Of a DNA stretch of 64,000 bases, positions 61,096 to 64,000 are shown piece by piece. A model generated the notes under the pieces. It was given only the letters and a program-made list of their open reading frames with translations. It did no database searches and was not told the origin of the DNA. The stretch spans positions 2,976,001 through 3,040,000 of the forward strand of contig NZ_CP135971.1 in the NCBI RefSeq assembly GCF_032463525.1, read 5' to 3'. The DNA comes from Pseudomonas sp. DTU_2021_1001937_2_SI_NGA_ILE_001. Lineage in GTDB: Bacteria; Pseudomonadota; Gammaproteobacteria; Pseudomonadales; Pseudomonadaceae. Within the stretch, counting starts at the first letter, position 1. Each line of letters begins with the position of its first letter. Made by a program: the position numbers and the translations under genes.

Positions 61096-64000
61096 TGTCC
61101 CGCCTCCTCGCCCTGCCAGGGCGCGTCGAACATCGGCTTATAGAGAGCTTCGCACCAGCCGGCAAAGCTTTCGCTGTCTTGCAGGGCGTCGAAGTCCGGG
61201 TACTGACGCAGCAGGGCAATGCTTTCGGCCCGTTCTCCCTGGGTGTTCTGGCCATCGCCGTCATAGGCCTTGCGTGCCGCGGCCTCGGCTTTGAGCGGAT
61301 CGCCGGCCTGCGACAGCCAGGCAAAGGCGGTCTTGGGGGCGACCGGCAATGGATGCTGCATACCGTTAAGCCAGCCGCTGAGCAGGTACTGCAGATCGCG
61401 GCGCGCGTCTGCCTCGGGCAGCGGCGGCAACAGCAGGGTTTCATCGCTGGCCACCAGCGCGGTGGTCAGTGGCAGGCCGCAGGCCGAGGCCACCAGGTGG
61501 TTCACCCAGGGGCGAATCAAGCGATGCCACTTGCGGGTCTTCTTCGCGCCGATGCCATTGGGCACGGCGCTGACTGCGAGCATCTGCCCTTCGGCATTGC
61601 GGTGCAGACCACCCAGCCAGCCTTCGAGCTGCATGTCACGGTACTGGAAGCTCACCGGCAAGGCGCTATGCAACGGCTCTGGCCAGCGCGTCAACAGCGC
61701 CTGGTAACGCTGCAGCACACTCGGCAACGGCTCAATCAGCTCCGCTTGCAGAGCGGTACCGAACCCGGCCATCGGCAACAGCCCGCTGCCTTGCAGACGC
61801 CGGGCCTGGACCTGCATGGCGGCCTCGCTGGCCTGCGGGTCGAGCATCGCCGCCATCAGCAGGCTTTCACTCACGCCGTAGCGCTGCAGGGCGTCGAGCA
61901 CGAAAGGCTCTTCGTCGGCCAATGGCGCTTCGGCCTGCTCGAAGAAAATTTTCAGGCGCTGGGTATAGAAATGCCTGACCGGGTTGCGCAGAAAGTCCTG
62001 CAACAGGTTCAGGCCCAAGGGCTCCAGCGGCTGGTGGGGCGGCAGAGGGTGCGCATCGATAGCCGGCGGCACCGCTTCATGCAGCGCTTCCCACTCATGA
62101 GCGAAGCTGAAGTAGCCCGAGCCTTGGGTGAAATAACGGGCGCTGAAGGGTTGCAGCGGGTGCGCCAGGGTCAGGGCATCGAGCAGCGCCTGGCCCGATT
62201 CGGACTCGGCTCCGGCCAGCCGCCAACCGCTGGCCAGGTGATCACGCAACTGGCCAATCAGTACCGAAGCCGGACGCTCGCTGTTGTCGCGAATGCTGTG
62301 GCCGACCCAGCTGACATACAACTGGTCACGGGCCGACAGCAGCGCTTCGAGCAGCAGGTAACGGTCATCCTCGCGCCGCGAACGGTCGCCGGGGCGGTAG
62401 TCGCTGCCCATCAGGTCGAAGTCCAGTGGCGCTTGCGCACGCGGGTAGTCACCATCGTTCATGCCCAGCAGACACACCACCTTGAAGGGAATGGCGCGCA
62501 TCGGCATCAGCGTGCAGAAGTTCACCGCACCGGCCAGAAAGCGCTGCGACAGGCGGCCCTGGTCGAGCCCGGCCAGCCAGGCTTCACGCACCACGGTCAA
62601 CGGCAGGGCATCGACCAGACCGACGACTTCGCAGGTCTGCAACCATTGCTCGCGCAGGTTCTCCAACTGCACCAGCAGGTAGTCGTCGTGCTCGCTTTCA
62701 GCCTGAAAGAATACCCGCAGCAGATTCTGCAGGCGCAGGCCCCACTCCTGTGGGGTGGCGGCGGTTTTAAGTTCCGCGTGGGCGATGTCGAGTGCGTCGA
62801 TCAGCGCAACCAGCGGGCCGATCAGCGCAGCGTCCAGCCCGCCAATCTCGTCATAGGGTTCGATGCCGTCATAGGCCTCGGCACTGCCCACCGCATAGCC
62901 CAGCAACATGCGCCGCAGGCCGAACTTCCAGCTGTTCTGTTCCAGGGCCTCCGGCAAACCGAGCCCGGCACGCTGCCGGGCGTCCAGTCCCCAGCGGATG
63001 CCGGCGCCTTCGATCCAGCGATGCAGGGTCGGCAGGTCGCTTTCCTGAATGCCGAAGCGCGCACGCAAGGCCGGAACATCCAGCAGGTCGAGGATCTCAC
63101 TGACCGGAAAGCGGCTGTCCGGGAGCTTGAGCAGGTGCTCCACGGCAATCAGCAGCGGCTCGCGACCGCGCTGGCCCTGGTCGGCCAGGGTGAAGGGAAT
63201 GAAGCGTTTGTCATCGCGGTCGATCTGCCCGAACACCGCGCGAATGTGCGGGGCGTAGCTGTCGATGTCAGGGACCATGACGATGATGTCACGGGGACGC
63301 AGTTCGGGGTCGCGACTGAACCGCGCGAGCAACTGGTCATGAAGGATTTCCACCTCTCGCTGGGCACTGTGCGCCACATGGAAGCGGATCGAACGATCCT
63401 GCAAAGGATCCACGGCAGGCCATAGCTCGCGGGTCTCGTCGAGCGGACGCAATTCGAGGATGTCGTCCTGCAACTGGCCGAGCAAATTCCGGGGTTCGCT
63501 GTCGCTGAACAGGTCGATGCGTTCATCCTTGAAGCAGAAGCGGTAGCTGAGCGGGTTGTCGTGGCTGTCGAGCAGATTGATGTAGTCACGCCCCTGCTTG
63601 CCCCAGGCAGCCAGCAGAGGGTGGGCATGCTGATGCAGCGCTTCGGGATCGAGCACCTGGGGCATGCCTTGCTTGCGGGCCTGGCGTTTGTACTGGTGCC
63701 GCAGCAGGTCCTTGTCGGCCACGATGTCGGCCCAGTAGTGGCGACACGGGTTGTGTACACACAGCAGCACCTGGCTGAAGCGCGCCAGACCGGCCAATGC
63801 CTCCAGCGTCTGGGCCGGCAGCGAGGAAATGCCGAAGACGATGACCCGCGATGGCAGGCCCGCCGGTGCCTGGCCCAGGCCCTGAATGCATTCCATGAAG
63901 CGTTGATGCACGCCGGCGCGGCTCTGCGCCATGCCTTCGGCACCGACATCGTGCAACAGCGCACGCCACAACTCCGCCTGCCAGATGTTGGCCGGGTTCA
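61092..64000 (-). CDS. recC: Exodeoxyribonuclease V gamma subunit (RecC), N-terminus cut off
   Basis: About 969 codons of RecC are visible; the frame continues off the right edge with ANIWQAELWRALLHD, so perhaps 180-200 N-terminal residues are missing. RecC is the inactive-helicase subunit that scans for Chi and splits the strands. Visible segments include RVIVFGISSLPAQTLEALAG, VLLCVHNPCRHYWADIVADK, IIVMVPDIDSYAPHIRAVFG, FTLADQGQR and VVCLLGMNDGDYPRAQAPLD, the last being a RecC hallmark. The stop overlaps the recB start by four bases. Confidence 0.95.
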   Translation of the reverse strand, partial: NPANIWQAELWRALLHDVGAEGMAQSRAGVHQRFMECIQGLGQAPAGLPSRVIVFGISSLPAQTLEALAGLARFSQVLLCVHNPCRHYWADIVADKDLLRHQYKRQARKQGMPQVLDPEALHQHAHPLLAAWGKQGRDYINLLDSHDNPLSYRFCFKDERIDLFSDSEPRNLLGQLQDDILELRPLDETRELWPAVDPLQDRSIRFHVAHSAQREVEILHDQLLARFSRDPELRPRDIIVMVPDIDSYAPHIRAVFGQIDRDDKRFIPFTLADQGQRGREPLLIAVEHLLKLPDSRFPVSEILDLLDVPALRARFGIQESDLPTLHRWIEGAGIRWGLDARQRAGLGLPEALEQNSWKFGLRRMLLGYAVGSAEAYDGIEPYDEIGGLDAALIGPLVALIDALDIAHAELKTAATPQEWGLRLQNLLRVFFQAESEHDDYLLVQLENLREQWLQTCEVVGLVDALPLTVVREAWLAGLDQGRLSQRFLAGAVNFCTLMPMRAIPFKVVCLLGMNDGDYPRAQAPLDFDLMGSDYRPGDRSRREDDRYLLLEALLSARDQLYVSWVGHSIRDNSERPASVLIGQLRDHLASGWRLAGAESESGQALLDALTLAHPLQPFSARYFTQGSGYFSFAHEWEALHEAVPPAIDAHPLPPHQPLEPLGLNLLQDFLRNPVRHFYTQRLKIFFEQAEAPLADEEPFVLDALQRYGVSESLLMAAMLDPQASEAAMQVQARRLQGSGLLPMAGFGTALQAELIEPLPSVLQRYQALLTRWPEPLHSALPVSFQYRDMQLEGWLGGLHRNAEGQMLAVSAVPNGIGAKKTRKWHRLIRPWVNHLVASACGLPLTTALVASDETLLLPPLPEADARRDLQYLLSGWLNGMQHPLPVAPKTAFAWLSQAGDPLKAEAAARKAYDGDGQNTQGERAESIALLRQYPDFDALQDSESFAGWCEALYKPMFDAPWQGEEAGQ

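Overview
The window is a piece of a GC-rich gammaproteobacterial chromosome, almost certainly a Pseudomonas and most likely the P. putida / P. fluorescens side of the genus. The evidence is gene content and order: murJ, rpsT, creA, proB, obg, rpmA, rplU, ispB, then morA-glyA, cstA-ybdD-cobW, mapZ, radA, mscL, fpr. As I recall it, the left 31 kb follows the P. aeruginosa PAO1 order PA4562 to PA4615, with gaps. REP-type repeats of the GGAGCGGCTTCAGCCGCGAA kind point the same way. No rRNA, tRNA, CRISPR array, transposase, integrase or prophage was seen. Most of the window is ordinary core genome; the accessory material is small.

Layout. 1-5 kb: housekeeping genes (cut-off lipid II flippase murJ, S20, creA, proB, obg, L27, L21). 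5-14.8 kb: ispB, a small possibly iron-regulated protein, fklB, a UPF0114 membrane protein, a repeat element with a possible small RNA, a LonB-like protease, an envelope group (DUF3015, DUF4105, lipoprotein) and a Gre-like factor. 14.9-22.4 kb: ettA with a terminator-like hairpin in its leader, the c-di-GMP protein MorA, and glyA. 22.5-24.2 kb: an inserted two-gene unit, a PAAR protein with a C-terminal peptidoglycan amidase plus a small membrane-anchored partner, read here as a type VI effector and immunity pair, closed by a long hairpin. 24.2-31.1 kb: cobW-type GTPase, ybdD, cstA, mapZ, radA, mscL, ferredoxin-NADP reductase. 31.4-36 kb: HTH-only LuxR protein, rlmG, cyanide-insensitive oxidase genes cioA-cioB-DUF2474. 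36.2-44.8 kb: PAS-PAS-GAF-GGDEF-EAL protein, purine permease overlapping trmA, an MFS exporter, a zinc metallopeptidase and an alpha/beta hydrolase. 44.8-49.8 kb: HAD phosphatase, tesB, GNAT enzyme, deacetylase-family protein, a 3-hydroxyisobutyrate-dehydrogenase-like enzyme, and an orphan hcp. 49.8-55.1 kb: an uptake and breakdown cluster (M20 peptidase, LysR regulator, OprD porin, MHS symporter). 55.3 kb to the end: recD, recB and most of recC on the minus strand.

Connections. Three cyclic-di-GMP proteins lie within 21 kb (MorA, MapZ and the EAL protein next to cioAB). Two separated type VI pieces (PAAR-amidase pair and orphan hcp) imply that the secretion apparatus is encoded elsewhere. 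The most unusual sequence-level observations are: a ~142-bp element present twice (7900-8040 and inverted at 38689-38831, about 80% identical by eye) with CAATACTG/CAGTATTG ends around a REP doublet; a possible small RNA at about 8050-8166 with a CCUCC loop and an intrinsic terminator; and the hairpin in the ettA leader. All product names come from reading the translated sequences; no database search was run.
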